Positions 1 through 10,789 of a DNA stretch of 64,000 nucleotides are shown one piece after another. A program made the position numbers and the translations under genes. The notes beneath the pieces were generated by a model. It did not search any database and was not told the DNA's origin. It saw only the letters and a program-made list of their open reading frames with translations. Numbering within the stretch: the first letter of the stretch is position 1; the number at the start of each line of letters is the position of its first letter. The DNA comes from Chlorella sorokiniana (lineage: Eukaryota; Chlorophyta; Trebouxiophyceae; Chlorellales; Chlorellaceae), in NCBI GenBank assembly GCA_025917655.1, contig CP084610.1:1054001-1118000 (forward strand), given 5' to 3'.

Positions 1-280
1 GCCCTTGATGTACGCATACACGAGCGCAGCCACGCTCGGGGAGAAGAAGATGGCCAGCCCAACCAGCGTCTCAGCAGACACCATGGCGTGCGTTACCACC
101 GCCCTACGCTGCTGCTGCTGCTGCGGCTGCTGCTGCCGCCGCGGCTGCTGCGGGCGGGCGCTGCCGGCACGGCGGCGCCGGTCGCCGCCGCCCCAGCGGC
201 GCCACAATGGGGCTGCGGCTTGCTATCGTGGAGCGACATCCAGGTCCTGTTACGGCGTGTGCGCCGCTTAAGGCTTGCAT
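1..280 (-). CDS. N-terminus of a small, probably plastid-targeted membrane protein (partial)
   Basis: The minus strand begins with an ATG at 280. It opens into an Arg/Ser/Ala-rich, acid-free leader (MQALSGAHAVTGPG...) that passes into a long Ala run, as expected for a chloroplast transit peptide. About 85 bases from the window edge a second frame carries MVSAETLVGLAIFFSPSV followed by AALVYAYIKG, one hydrophobic span with a Lys-Gly exit. The two parts are one frame apart across a (CAG/CTG)n tract, so either a small intron or a repeat-length error lies between them. The gene runs off the left edge. The layout of transit peptide plus a single membrane span fits a small thylakoid subunit, but I do not recognise the family. 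The leader alone would not prove plastid import. Confidence 0.4.
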
Positions 281-874
281 TGCTGACAATAAACTAAAAG
301 GGCCGGTCGGAAGTCAGCAGCGCAGGTGCATTGAGCCAGGGCGGCTGCCAAACCGGAGATGCTGTAATTAGGAATGCGATGGGAGGCGCTCGACCGTGAG
401 CTGCGCGACCAATCATGGTGTACCTTCATGGTATTGCAGGGCTCCCCTCTGCCGCCGGCAGCCAAAGGCTTCCTTGCTTGGCTGCAAGCTGGTAGAAACA
501 GCTTCCAATCACATGTATACCGGTTTCAAGAGGATTGGGTTTGTGTGTCAAGCGAAAAACACAGCAAGCAATTGGGAGAGCAGGGTTTCCAGAGCAGCTC
601 GGGGAAGAGGACCGCAGCGAATGTGTGCGGTGGGTTTGTCATGGGCAACTGATCGGTCAGAGTCGGTCAAAAAGGCTGAGAGTGAGTCAAACAGGTAATT
701 TAGTTGTGTCTAGGCAGCAGCCTACAGGAAATCGATAAAAGGAGGTAACCAGCGGCCAGCAGGCGGCTGCAGTTCGTGGAAAATTGGGCGGGTGTTGTTC
801 CTGAGCGGCGGGCAGGAAGATGGGCAAAGGAAGGGCACCAGTCAACTCCTGAAGCACGGCCAATTCCTGTACGA
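281..874. other. Intergenic, no gene supported
   Basis: This stretch separates the start of the leftmost minus-strand gene from the stop codon of the histidine phosphatase gene. Short open frames exist on both strands, but none has a family resemblance, splice structure or biased composition. It probably holds the promoter of the left gene and the 3' untranslated region of the phosphatase gene. Confidence 0.5.
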
Positions 875-2071
875 TTAGAAGTGCAATAGGCGAAACTCGC
901 AGTTGTTCATCGAGCTGGGCCTCGAGCCACGGCAAACCTCCTCGAACGAGCGCCAGTACACGCTGTGCCCCACGGCCACTATGGTGTGTTCTGGCCGCTC
1001 TTGGAGCCAGCGACGGAACGCGCCGATGCGCGCCTTCAAGTAAGGGAGGGGAGTAGGGGGGCAGCAAGCGCGTCAGCCTGAGGGACTCCACAGGATGCAG
1101 AGGGGATGCACCCGCCCGCGGCGGCCTCCTCCTCTGACACCCCCACCCGGTCCACACTCACAACGACGTTGTCGTGCCTCTCCCTGCTGCCGAAGCACTT
1201 GGTCAGAGCACAGTTCGGCTTGGAAGGCGGGCAGTGCCACCACATCTCGGGCAGCAGCGCCAGCTGCGCGTCCAGCTGCGGGTACCGCTTGCGCAGCTCG
1301 CTGGCTGGGTGCCCGACATCGCCACACGTCGAGAGCTGCAGCAGCCAAACAAGGGGATCTTTCAGAATGCAGCAGCGGCGTGGACAACACCTACACCATG
1401 CGTCTCGATTGCTGCAAAAGGGCGCAGCACGGCACCAACAGGCAGCACACCATCCCACCATTTCGCTGATGCTCGGCAGCACCATAACGTTGGGAGGCAC
1501 GTGGCCCCTGCTGTCTGCCCCGTTTCCTGCACTGTTTTCCAAGCCTCCGCAGCTGGCGTTGCTGTCCTTGCCCAGCAAGTGCGCAGCAGGGCATGCCAGC
1601 AGCAGCGTCTGCAGTGCGCGCTGCAACGGCGACGCCACCCACAGCGTGTCCGGGGGCAGTTTCAGCGCTGCCAGCTTCTTGCGCAGCGCCAGAGCCTGCT
1701 GCTTGCCACGGTCGGTGAGGGCTGCGTCAAAGATGAGGGGGTCTGCCCAGCTGGAGCCGCGCGCATGCACGGCGGCATTGTACGTGGACTCCCCGTGCCG
1801 CACGATGTACAGCTTCTTCAGGCTGCTCCGCGGCGGAAAAAAGCGGGAACATCTTCTGCCCTGCGGCGAGGACACGAGGCAGGGCAGGGAGAGCTCTCAC
1901 TTTACTCCCTGCAGGGGCCAGTGCACAGCGGCATGCGGGACGCGGATGCTCAGGGGCAATGCGCACCTGAAGGTCCCGCGCAATCGTGCTGGCCGCGTTC
2001 ACTGGATGCCAGCGCTGGCGTGGTCTTCTGACCAGCGGTGGAGATGCCAGATGCTCGTCGTACCGAGTCAT
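875..2071 (-). CDS. Histidine phosphatase (phosphoglycerate mutase-like) superfamily protein
   Basis: This is a branch-1 histidine phosphatase, the fold of phosphoglycerate mutase and fructose-2,6-bisphosphatase, which works through a phosphohistidine. Exon 1 (2071-1967) encodes MTRYDEHLASPP... and ends at a GT donor in phase 0. It joins at 1865 to the catalytic exon KKLYIVRHGESTYN, which carries the RHG motif. SPLQRALQT follows with the conserved Arg. A later exon gives GHPASELRKRYPQLD and LLPEMWWHC. The last exon has VAVGHSVYWRSF with the second catalytic His and ends in FRLLHF before TAA at 875. All core residues are present, so the enzyme is probably active. The substrate cannot be told from sequence. 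Similar plant and algal proteins are usually annotated only as phosphoglycerate mutase-like. The preceding hypothetical frame runs into this exon 1 (see the finding). Confidence 0.82.
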
Positions 2072-2892
2072 GTTGCTGCTGCTGCTGCGGCGGCGGCGGC
2101 TCCTCCTGCTGCGTCAGCAGCTGGCTGCCGGGCCACTCCTCCTCGTCGTCACCTGCTGCTTCTGCCGCAGCTCGCCCTTCAACAGCCTGAGGCGGCGGCT
2201 GCAGGTTGAACTGGCTGCTGGGCGCCAGCAGCTGGGTCTGCGTGTCGTGTGGGCTGGTGTCGTGCGCTGGTGGGTGGGCATCCTCTGGACCCACACCCGG
2301 GCCGGGGGCGCTGGCTGAGGAAGGTGGGCTCGTAGGTGAGCTGCGAGAAGATCTGGAAGCCGTCATCGTCCTCCTCCTCCCCCTGCTGCGAGGCAGCGGG
2401 GGACTGCTGCTGCTCCTGCTGCCCCCCTCGCTGCCCCATGCCTCTGGCTGCTGCAGGCGGTCGTCCGGGCCTGCCTCTCCAAACCCCGCAGGCGTCTCCA
2501 GTGCCTGCTGGGTTGCAAAGCGATGCTGCAGGCTGCGCAGCAGCACGGTTTGCAGCTTGGCCCCAGCAGCGGTGGGCACCGTGAAGTCGGCGGGCGGGGC
2601 CATGGCGGCGAACCCAAGGGCGGGGGTCTGGCTGGGCAGCTGCTCCTCTGGCTCTTCGCTGCTGTCCCGGCCAGGATCCTGCGCAGTCAATCAAGGAATC
2701 TGTGACAAACTGCACCAGAAGGAGCCACACTAATTTCAATGGATTCTCAGGCCTGCACCTCACCGGCAGCGGGGGCCGCGGCTGCAGGAACTGCTTGATG
2801 CCATAGCTCTTGTGCCGCTTGGCGTCTCTGTCTTCCGCTGCCCCTCTTCTTCCAGAGAGGCGGCTCTTCTTGCCGGTGCTTTTCCCAGCCAT
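2072..2892 (-). CDS. Hypothetical Gln/Pro-rich protein
   Basis: An ATG at 2892 starts MAGKSTGKKSRLSG, a basic, probably nuclear-localising N-terminus that continues RHKSYGIKQFLQP. An intron (donor after PPLP, acceptor just before DPGRDSSEEPEEQ) is followed by an exon with FTVPTAAGAKLQTVLLRSLQ and a Ser/Pro/Arg-rich region. The acidic stretch EEEDDDGFQIFSQLTYEP lies one frame away, and a Gln/Pro tail (QQEEPPPPQQQQQ) lies in yet another frame, so one-base breaks occur near 2400 and 2320. No known domain is recognised. The frame has no stop before the ATG of the downstream phosphatase and continues to 1950 if read on. Either the two genes overlap, or the phosphatase domain is the C-terminal half of this protein. 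Confidence 0.45.
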
Positions 2893-3260
2893 AGCGCGCA
2901 GCTGACCGACTGCCGTTGGCTGTTTGCGGCAGGTGGCAACTGCGACAAGGGGCACCCGACCACTACCGCATGAGTCCCACGCTGATCACAGAGATGCTAG
3001 TTTCACGCGGGGCTTGAGCTCAGGCGCCCAACTCGTCCGGCAACCGGCGTGCAGTGACAACTTGGCGCGCTTACAACGTGCGCAACTAAATCAATAGGTT
3101 CCAGATAGGTCTTCTAGCGAACAGGGCCACCCAAGTGCTGGAACCCTCACCCTGCTGTCGTGCTGTGCCGACTCGCAGGTGCGAAATGAAATTCAACACG
3201 ACGCCAGCGTGGTCTATGATCGCTTTGAACGCGGTAGCACACGTGCATAGAACTTTCGCG
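2893..3260. promoter_or_regulatory. Shared promoter region of a divergent gene pair
   Basis: This interval lies between the start codons of the hypothetical minus-strand gene (2892) and the plus-strand H2B-like gene (3261). No TATA box or recognised operator is evident. It is assigned as regulatory only from the head-to-head arrangement. Confidence 0.4.
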
Positions 3261-4162
3261 ATGGACCAGGAGGTCTTGAGGGCCAGCCAGGCGCAGACAG
3301 ACGCAGTAGGCGGTGGCAGCATACAGCCAGGGCAAGCCCTGTGCTCTGTCCTCGCCCCTCCGCCTCCCGAGCACCTCAATCATCTGCAGCAGCGAGCATG
3401 CGGCCGTTCAGATGGCCAGCTTTCACCCGCAGCAGGCGAAGTTGAGCAGCTAGGCGGCGTCGACGTCGCAACTGAGGGCCCCCACAGCCAGGCTGCTGAG
3501 GACGAGGAGTTTGATTCCGAGCTTGCCATCTGGTTGTTTGGCAAACTACAGCGGCTGCAGCCGGGGGCAGAGCTTACTGCCGACAGCGTTAGGGTGCTGG
3601 GTCGCTTGCTGGACCAGATCACCGAGCGGGTGCTGGAAGAGGCGCAGCGGGCCAGCGCTGGCGGGCCCCAGAATCTTGCAGCAACAGCAGAAGCAGCAGA
3701 AGCACTGTCTGATTGTACGAGGGTTGCAGCGCCGGCAGCAAGTGGACACATGCAACATCAGCAGGAGCAGCGAAGCACCGTGACGGCTGTGAGGCTGCAG
3801 GCTTTGACCAGCCTGGACATACACAAGGTGAGCTGCCTTTGATGCCCTCTTGTGCAGCCTGCAGTTCAGGCGTAGCAGTGAAATGTGTCACCTCGGGACA
3901 CAAGACTGCTACCGACTTACCAAGACCGGCTGTGCGGACGCACCACTCCATGCAGGCCCTCAAGCGCGTCCTGCCCGAGCCTGCTGGCAGCCACTCGCAC
4001 CTCCTCAAGCAAGCTTGGCACCTTGACAAGCAGTCCCTCAAGGGCATCAAGCGCCAGAAGCAGGCGGCGGCAAGCGCAACAGAGGACAGCGCCGCCGGCT
4101 GCGGCACTGGCAGCAAGGAGAACGAGCAGAAGCAGCAGGCGGCAGCACCAGCACGGCTGTGA
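3261..4162 (+). CDS. Divergent histone H2B-like histone-fold protein
   Basis: Two exons (3261-3827 and 3956-4162, phase 0, clean GTGAGC/TGCAG borders) encode about 257 residues. Residues 1-87 are a low-complexity extension ending in an acidic patch (AAEDEEFDSELA). The rest follows the H2B fold. WLFGKLQRLQPGAEL matches alpha-1 and loop 1. RVLGRLLDQITERVLEEA matches the long alpha-2 of H2B. LTSLDIHKALKRVLP, which spans the splice junction, aligns position by position with the H2B loop 2/alpha-3 block ITSREIQTAVRLLLP. HSHLLKQA sits where H2B has ELAKHA, the start of alpha-C. About 37 residues are inserted between alpha-2 and loop 2. Canonical H2B tails are short and basic, and algal H2B genes are usually intronless and near identical, so this is not a core histone. 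It could be a variant H2B or another histone-fold subunit. An in-frame ATG also exists at 3186. Confidence 0.62.
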
Positions 4163-4271
4163 AACTCGTGATCTACGGGTAGACAGCACTTGCAGGTATC
4201 AGTGCAAATGCAGTGCACCTCAAACATGCGGACAAGCGGAGATGTGTGAAAACCGCAGGCGCAAGGCAGCG

Positions 4272-6968
4272 CTAGCGCATGGAGTGCCACCGCAAGCTGC
4301 GCGTGCGGTGCAGCGCCGCCTCCACCGCCGCCTCCACGTCAGCAACCACCACCTGCGCAGCAGCCCAGCAGGGTGGTGGCACGCATAACTGGGTGCAGGG
4401 GACGCCTGTGCGGGAGCCTGCTGGAGGCGAAGGCACTGCATCATGCGCAGCGTGGCTTGCCTGCGCGGGGTCCGTGCTGCAGTTGGCCCGTGCCACCCCG
4501 TCTCCGTCACCAGAACCGACACCCAGGGCGACCCTGCCGCGTTGGCGCCCCGCACATCCGCGGCCGGGTTGTCCCCGACAGCGTAGACGGCGGAGAAGGG
4601 CGGAGGCTGCTGCCCAGCGCCGTCGCCAGCGGCTGCTTGGGAGTCGTCTGCTGCTGCGGCTGCTGGTGTGGGCAGCTCCAGCCCCAGGGTGTGAGCCTGC
4701 TGCACCAGCAGCCGCTCCACCAGGCCGTACGGCTCAGGGTGGGGCTTGCCGAAGAACCGCGCGCGCAGCGCTCCCCAGCCACCTGCAGCCAAAGACGGGG
4801 CAGAGAGCAGCAAGGGGTGAAGGGGTCGCAGCGGCACCCCATCCCATGCGGTCGGTACCGGCAGGGAAGGGCTGCCCTGCCGTGTGCGTGGCAACCTGCG
4901 CTGCCGGCCTCAGCGGTGTCAGCGCTGCGGCGGCGTACCTGTTCGTACAAGGCCTGCAAGCATGCCGCAAAGGCGCCCTGGCCAAAGCGTGGCGCTGGCC
5001 ACTCGTTCTTCCACAGCATGTCGGGGTTGGAGAAGTAGAGGTCCACCGGCGGCGCGTCGGCGCGCGGCGGGTGGCCGGGCATGCCGCGCGACACCAGCAC
5101 ATCCACCATCAGCTGCAGGTCCCTGCGCCAGGGGGCGGGAGAGCTTGGGCCTGGTTGTGGTCAAACGGCACCAAAACTTTCTGCTGTCGTGGGTGAAGAG
5201 GCGGGTTACATGACGTGTGGGGGTGCCCAGAACCCACAGGCAGCTCAGGGCAGGTCACTGCGGGACCGGCAGGCCGGGCAGCAGGGCTCACCGATACCAG
5301 TCTGAAGGGTCGGTGAAAACCATGATGGCCCTGCACGGGGGGAGCAGGCATGCCCCGGGTGGGAGCCACACACTCACAGTCGCAGCCCAGCCAACTGAGC
5401 CCTGCGCTGCCTGCCAGACCAAGGGCTGAAAAGCAGAACCAGGCGGCCATGGGATCAGCCCGCCAGCCGCCGCACGCCCTCCAGCCTGGACCACGTCGCT
5501 GTGGTGCAGCGGCGCAGACGCAGCGCGGCTGGAGAGCACCTCAGCACCTGATGGGATGCTCCTCCGAGCCGTACTTGAGCTCTTTTGTGTAGGCAGGCAG
5601 GTCCTTCCCGGGAAAATGTCCCTGGTCCTCGCTGCGCGTAAGGGGCACAGCCGGCTGCACAGTCGGCGCGGCTGCCAGCACCATGCAGTGCTGCGCTTTA
5701 ACTGCCAGCACTGGGGCTTCGTAACACATTCGCATGGCAGCAGGAGCCAAGGGCCGGGGAGCGGCACAAGCGGCGCAGGGAGGCAGGCCGCTCACTGGAA
5801 AGGTACTGCAGCGGGTATGGCACGGGCCAGCTGGCGGGGGGTTACCACGTGGCGGTAGCCGTAGTGATGCGCTACGTCCAGCACCTGCAGAGACCAGGGT
5901 GCGCTGTGTTGCATGGCAGCGGGCTGCGTTGGGCACCTGCATCCCCTCAACGCCGCAGCAAGAGGCGCACACATGACTCACTGCTTGCACCACTTCAAGT
6001 CCTTGCACGCAGCAGTGACCCACGGCCTCATCACCAAGCTGAGGTCACCCCCGCCGCAAGCACAGGCGCACAAGAAAACACAGCACACCAGAAAGTAGCT
6101 CATCCCATACAACCCCACCTGGCCCCGCCCCGCCACCAGCACCGGCTCGTCGGCGTACCGCGCTGCCAGTGAGCGGAACGGCGTGTGGGAGAGCACCACC
6201 TGCGCTGGCAGAGGGGCGAAAGGGCGGTGCCAGGCAGGCTGTAGAGGCACGCCAGAACAGCAGCCGCAGCACCCGAGAACAAGAAACAGAGCAGGCGGCA
6301 GGGCGACGACCAGCAGCTCCTGCAGCAGCGGCTGCACCTGCGACTCCCGCACATGCACGCCCAGCCACTCGCTCAGCTGGTGCGCCTTGTACCGCTCCGT
6401 GACGCCGCCGCCGTTGGTCAGGAAGGCCAGCGGGTACAGCGGCCGCTGGCCGTCGGGGAGTACAGCCGGGCCAGCGCGCTGCGGATATGCAGTCAAGCTG
6501 TGAGAAAGTTCCAGGGCCACGGCTGGTATCAGAGGCAGAGGCATGCAATAGTGCGAGTGGGCTGCAACCGCTGCGCGCATGGCCTCACCGCTGGGCCTGG
6601 GGCAGCGTTTCGCGGCCCTGAACCAGCACCCCGTCGATGTCAAAGACTGTGTAGGGAGCAGCAGGGCATGGTTGAGCTCCATCGAAGAAGACCTGTGTAA
6701 AACGCAGCAGGCAACGCTGAGCATACCAAAGGCAGGCGGGGCTTGAGCTAGTGCGGAGAAGTGGCGGCTCGCAGCTGTGCCACATCTGGGCGCGCTGCCG
6801 CCGACGAAATTGTATGCCGCTTGTGCTGCCGCTGCTTGCGCCAATCGAAGCACGTCCTGCAATGAATGAGGGTATTAGTGTGAGGGTGTTCGGGCCTGTG
6901 TGGCAGGGTTTCGGGCAGTGGACAGTGTGGCGGACCATGGCAGTTATGCTTAGCACCTGCCGTCTCAT
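4272..6968 (-). CDS. HAD-superfamily hydrolase, CECR5/HDHD5-like
   Basis: Exon 1 is tiny: ATG at 6968 gives MRRQ, then GTGCTA. Its acceptor precedes GACGTGCTTCG, giving an Arg/Ala-rich, acid-poor leader suited to mitochondrial import. HAD motif I is VFDIDGVLVQG. A later exon has FLTNGGGVTERYKAHQL (motif II, Thr-Asn) and WLGVHVRESQVQ. LSHTPFRSLAARY and VLVAGRG precede DVAHHYGYRHVVTPRQL. IMVFTDPSDW and VDLYFSNPDMLWKNEW follow. GKPHPEPYGLVERLL holds the motif III Lys, and YAVGDNPAADVRGAN is motif IV. The protein ends ALHRTRSLRWHSMR. Order and spacing match the eukaryotic CECR5 subfamily of HAD-IIA hydrolases, a mitochondrial family whose substrate is not known. The gene has about eight exons. 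It shares a 309-bp upstream region with the divergent bZIP gene. Confidence 0.85.
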
Positions 6969-7277
6969 CTTTATACACGAATTCTTAAATCAGCACCGAT
7001 CATGCAGTTTGTTGCACTCCTTTCGTATGTCATCTGTACGGCAGACGTCACTGCACGCCCGAGCCGCGTTCCCCGCGGGGCTGCTGGTGTTTGCTGTTCA
7101 AGCACGCTTGCTCAATTCATTTCAGCGCGACAGCAGCACCGAATACCTCCTCGCGTGTCCAGAGGAGTTCTAGAGCCCGATCGTGGGCCTCCAGGCTGCC
7201 CTTCCAAAGTCATATTTGGAAAGCCTACTTCTCACTGGCAGCGAGCATCCGCTGGATTATCGGGGCGCTGCACCCAA
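6969..7277. promoter_or_regulatory. Bidirectional promoter with an ACGTCA bZIP-type site
   Basis: The interval separates the start codons of the HAD hydrolase (minus) and the bZIP factor (plus). At 7044-7051 it contains GACGTCAC, whose ACGTCA core is the half-site bound by many bZIP factors. The site lies about 230 bp upstream of the bZIP start codon. It could allow autoregulation, but a motif this short can occur by chance. Confidence 0.35.
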
Positions 7278-8512
7278 ATGAGTTCCGGCCCTCCCGACGA
7301 GTGGGGGACTTGCTGCTGGATGGACCACTTCCAGATGTAGGACTGCTGGATGATCTGCAGGTAAGCAGTCAGGCTGCATCAACTGGAGCAGCACAAAAGG
7401 GCCCCAACTTTGTGCAACTTTGTGCGGCCTCCAACCCCCTTCCCACCTGTCCCGGCCGGCCCCCGCCCTTTCAGCTTGGCTTTGGATTGATGGAGCCGGA
7501 ATTGCCGCCTGGATTGGAGGGCCTGGACTGCCTGGGTCTCGACCTTGGCGGCGGCAGTGCTGCGGCTGCCGCGCCCTCCAGCTCCGACCTGCTGGAGAGC
7601 CTGCAGCTGGATGCAGCCGGCTTTGCCCACCCCCAGAGTAGCAGCGGCACGCGGCACTCGCCCAGCGACAGCGGCAGCGACAGCCCCGTTGTGCTGCCGC
7701 TCGTTGGCGGCGGCGTCCCAGCACCCAACGGCGCCCCCGCGGCGGCGCTGCCCCTCCCGTGGGTGGCCCCCTGGATGGGCAGGCCAGCCCAGCCACCTCG
7801 GAGAGCGAAAACAACGGCCGCGGTCGCTCCGGCAGCCCAGCTGTGGGGAGTGCGCAGCGAGGAGGCACCGCTGATGGCGGTGCAGTTGGCAAGCCCAACC
7901 GCCCCCTCACCGACGAAGAGAAGCGCCTGGTGAGCCCTGCTGCCAGCCTTGGCACCGATTGTCTGGTACAGGCCACGTGTGTTGTTGGTCTGTTGTGAAA
8001 GAGCTGGCCTGCTGAGCATGGCCGCCGCCTGGTGCCCCTGGCCCCCCGAGCAGGCCCGCATGCAGCGCAACCGCGAGAATGCGCAGCTGTCGCGGCAGCG
8101 CAAAAAGCAGCAGATGGCGGACCTGGAGGTGCGGTGCAAGTCGCTCACGCAGCAGAATGTGCGGCTGACGGGGCGGTGCAGCGCCTGACGGCGGAGAACG
8201 CGCAGCTGCGGCAGCAGCTCGCCCTGGTCTGCACCCAGGCCGGCGTGCGCTCCGCCGGCGCCGCGCCGGGCAGCAGCGACAGCTCGGCAGCCTGCAGCAA
8301 TGCAGGATCCGGCAGCACCCGGGCAGGCAAGGCGGGAGAGCAGGCGGCGGCGGGGGCAGCATCACAACCTGCTGCTCAGGCGCTGCGGCCGCCAAGCAGG
8401 TGCAGCGGGGGCCGCCCCGCCAGCTGGCACGCCTGTGACGATGAAGGGCGTGCTCCCTCAGTGGCCCCTGCTGCCGTTTGGGCTGCTGCCCAAGGTGGCG
8501 CTGGCCATGCAT

Positions 8513-8546
<34 letters not shown>

Positions 8547-9664
8547 GGGCCCGCCCAGGTGGCGCCCCAGGCGCAGCAGCAGCGGCCAGGCCCGCCCAGC
8601 AGGCGGCCGGACCCCCGCGGCCAGCCCAGCGCACCCAGCAGCGCGCCCGCCGCCGCGGCACCTGCGCGGCCCGCCCCCGGCGCGGCACGCCCGCCAAGCG
8701 CGCCAAGACGACGGCGGCTGCGGGCGCCAGCACCGCTTTCCTCGCCCTCTTCACCCTCTTCATGTTTGCGGGGCCCTTCACCCCGGGCCCCCAGCCCACC
8801 AGCCCCGCATCAACCAGCCTGGCGGGCGGCGCAGTGCCCCAACGCACGCTGCAGGCCCTGCCAGAGCTGCCGCGGGCGGTGGGCGCCGAGGAAGACGGGC
8901 TGCATCACGGCGGTCGCGGCCTGCGGGCGCTGCCGCTGGCCGCCAGCGAGGCGGAGGCGGGCGCCCTCCAGCGCCAGCCGGCCCCGCTGCCGCCGCTGGA
9001 GGGCGGCCACCTGCACCGCCTGCTCAACAGCACGCTGCAGGCGCTGCTGCTGGAGCCGGGGAACGAGGCGGTGGAGGCGGCGGCGCTGCAGCGGCTGCAG
9101 GAGCTGGGCCCCGTGGCGCTGCTGCTGGACGCCGACGGCGGCCCCCGGCGCCAACCCGCTGGCCGCGTCGGCCGCCTTCCCGGGCCTGGCTGGCCAGCTG
9201 TTTGGCGCGGCGGGGCTGGAGGTGCCGCAGATGTGCACCAAGGTGCTGGAGTTTGATGCGGCCAGCGTGCCGCACGCCGCCCGCTCCCGACGCTCCCTCG
9301 AGCGCTACGTGCTCGGCGCCACCGGCTTCCGCGGCCGCAGCCTGGCCGCCGTGGGCCCCGCCGGCAGCAGCTCCGGCAGCAGCGGCCGCCCCCGCCGAGC
9401 GCGAGCCGCTGCGCATCGAGCTGCTGGGGGCGGCGAGCCGGGCGGCGAGGAGGGCGGCGAGGAGGACGGTCCCGGCACCAGCACCGCGCTGCTGCCGGCG
9501 GCGCCCACTCCAACGCCTCCACGCTCGTGTCTGTGCTGCTGCCGGCCAACGCCAGCAACGACGGCATGCTGACCAGCATAGACAAGGTGTTTGTGGTGGT
9601 GCTGCACCCGCAGGACCGATACGCCACCTACGCATGCTCCCTGCCCCGACCCGTCTTCCTGTGA
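7278..9664 (+). CDS. Membrane-tethered bZIP transcription factor (bZIP28/ATF6-like layout)
   Basis: The start is the ATG at 7278 (MSSGPPDEW). After one missing G it continues GDLLLDGPLPDVGLLDDLQ to a GTAAGC donor. Exon 2 is acidic and Ser-rich and ends PNRPLTDEEKRL. Across a GTGAGC...GAGCAG intron it joins ARMQRNRENAQLSRQRKK, a textbook basic region with Asn and Arg at the invariant DNA-contact positions. The zipper is DLEVRCKSLTQQNVRL, then RLTAENAQLRQQLALV one base out of frame. Further on are a poly-Gln tract (8512-8544), the basic patch TPAKRAKTT and one hydrophobic span, FLALFTLFMFAGPF (about 8735-8780). A long C-terminal part ends DKVFVVVLHPQDRYATYA. An N-terminal bZIP, one membrane span and a C-terminal tail is the layout of ER-stress factors released by Golgi proteases. 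At least six frame breaks, mostly in G/C runs, interrupt it; sequencing error seems likelier than decay. Confidence 0.72.
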
Positions 9665-10789
9665 ACCCTTCCGCCCCACACATAACCACCCCGCCACAGC
9701 AGCGTTGAGGCTGACGTCTTTTTCTGGTTGTCTTGGGTTCCTCTGGCGCCCTTGCGCCGACCCGGGGACACGGCCACTGAGTGTGCCCCTCTGCACGCTT
9801 GGCCTGGCGTGTCGACCACGTGTTGACTCCTCCCCCTTTCTCTGCTGTCCCCTTTTCCCCCATGCATACATGTACTCCCCGATTGTCTGGAGGTCTTTCA
9901 TACGGCCATGTTGAGGCCTACAAATCTTGATTTCGTGGTCTAGATTGTTCCTTCTTGCCTCCTTTTGAGCATCGACCGGTTCCTCTTTGGCAGCTCATGC
10001 CTTTTTGCCTTGATTCTGAGCTTCCATACACGGCGACAAGCACGCTGTCCCCCTTCTTTGCGCTACGCTCAAGCACCATGTCCTGTCCGGACGACTTCCC
10101 CTCCGTCCCGCGCAGCGCCAGGCTTTGGATGAAGCAGGCCACAGTTTGTTTGCAAGCACTCCGCCCATGTTGAAACACATGTCTGGGCAGTAGTGTAAGT
10201 TCCAGGCAGTTTTGGCAGTCAAGCGGCAGACAGCACCCCTCGACAGATTTGGCATGGTGGCGGGGCTCGCTGCGCTCTGCGATTGAGATCTGCTAGGGTC
10301 GCTTTTCCAGGGGCGCCTCGGGCATCCCCTGTTTCATTTCGTTTGATGTAAAGAGCGTGATCTCCACGCCAGAGCGACCCAAAGCGAGCCAAATACTTTG
10401 TGTAGTTGGGGATGCTCGGCAACCCGCCCCCTGTCTCGCCCGTCCGATGACCGCCACAGTGGTGCGAGCGACGAGCATGCGGTTCAGTGATAGTGCGGGC
10501 GAGCTTCACTTGCCTGGGGCGGCATCATGCTCAGGGTCAGTGGTGCAGCGGTGGAAGAGCAGCACGCCGCTGCAGCGACCTGGGACATTGGCGACCAGAG
10601 AAGGCGGTTCCAGCAGGCGGCTGATTCTGAAGGTGTCCTCGGTAGCGGCCGACGGCGACGGCGCTTGCCCCTCCAGTCCACACTTGGGTCCCGACCCTGC
10701 CACGCCCTTACTGTGAGTGTCTGCCGCCATTGGTTGTTCCTGGTGCAAGCCAAATCGCGCCCAGCAAGCCTGCATAGCCTGATTTGAAC
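9665..10789. other. Intergenic, no gene confirmed
   Basis: This is more than 1 kb of less GC-biased sequence after the bZIP stop codon. The first part is probably its 3' untranslated region and the last part the MEX1 promoter. A minus-strand frame ending at 10293 (GRSGVEITLFTSNEMKQGMP...) looks more protein-like than its surroundings and could be a terminal exon. I could not find further exons, so it is not called as a gene. Confidence 0.4.

Noticed and set aside
1106-2209. Long plus-strand open frame (367 codons) opposite the histidine phosphatase
   Set aside because: It is antisense to exons with RHG and GHS motifs. GC-rich codon usage keeps the opposite strand open, and its composition (Ser/Ala/His/Arg) is not protein-like.
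8032-9708. 558-codon frame across the bZIP gene
   Set aside because: Only short parts follow the bZIP reading; most of it is Arg/Pro/Ala shadow translation of the other frame holding the membrane span.
10293-10509. Minus-strand terminal exon ending GMPEAPLEKRP
   Set aside because: Protein-like, but I could not find a splice acceptor joined to further exons or a recognised family, so it is noted but not called.
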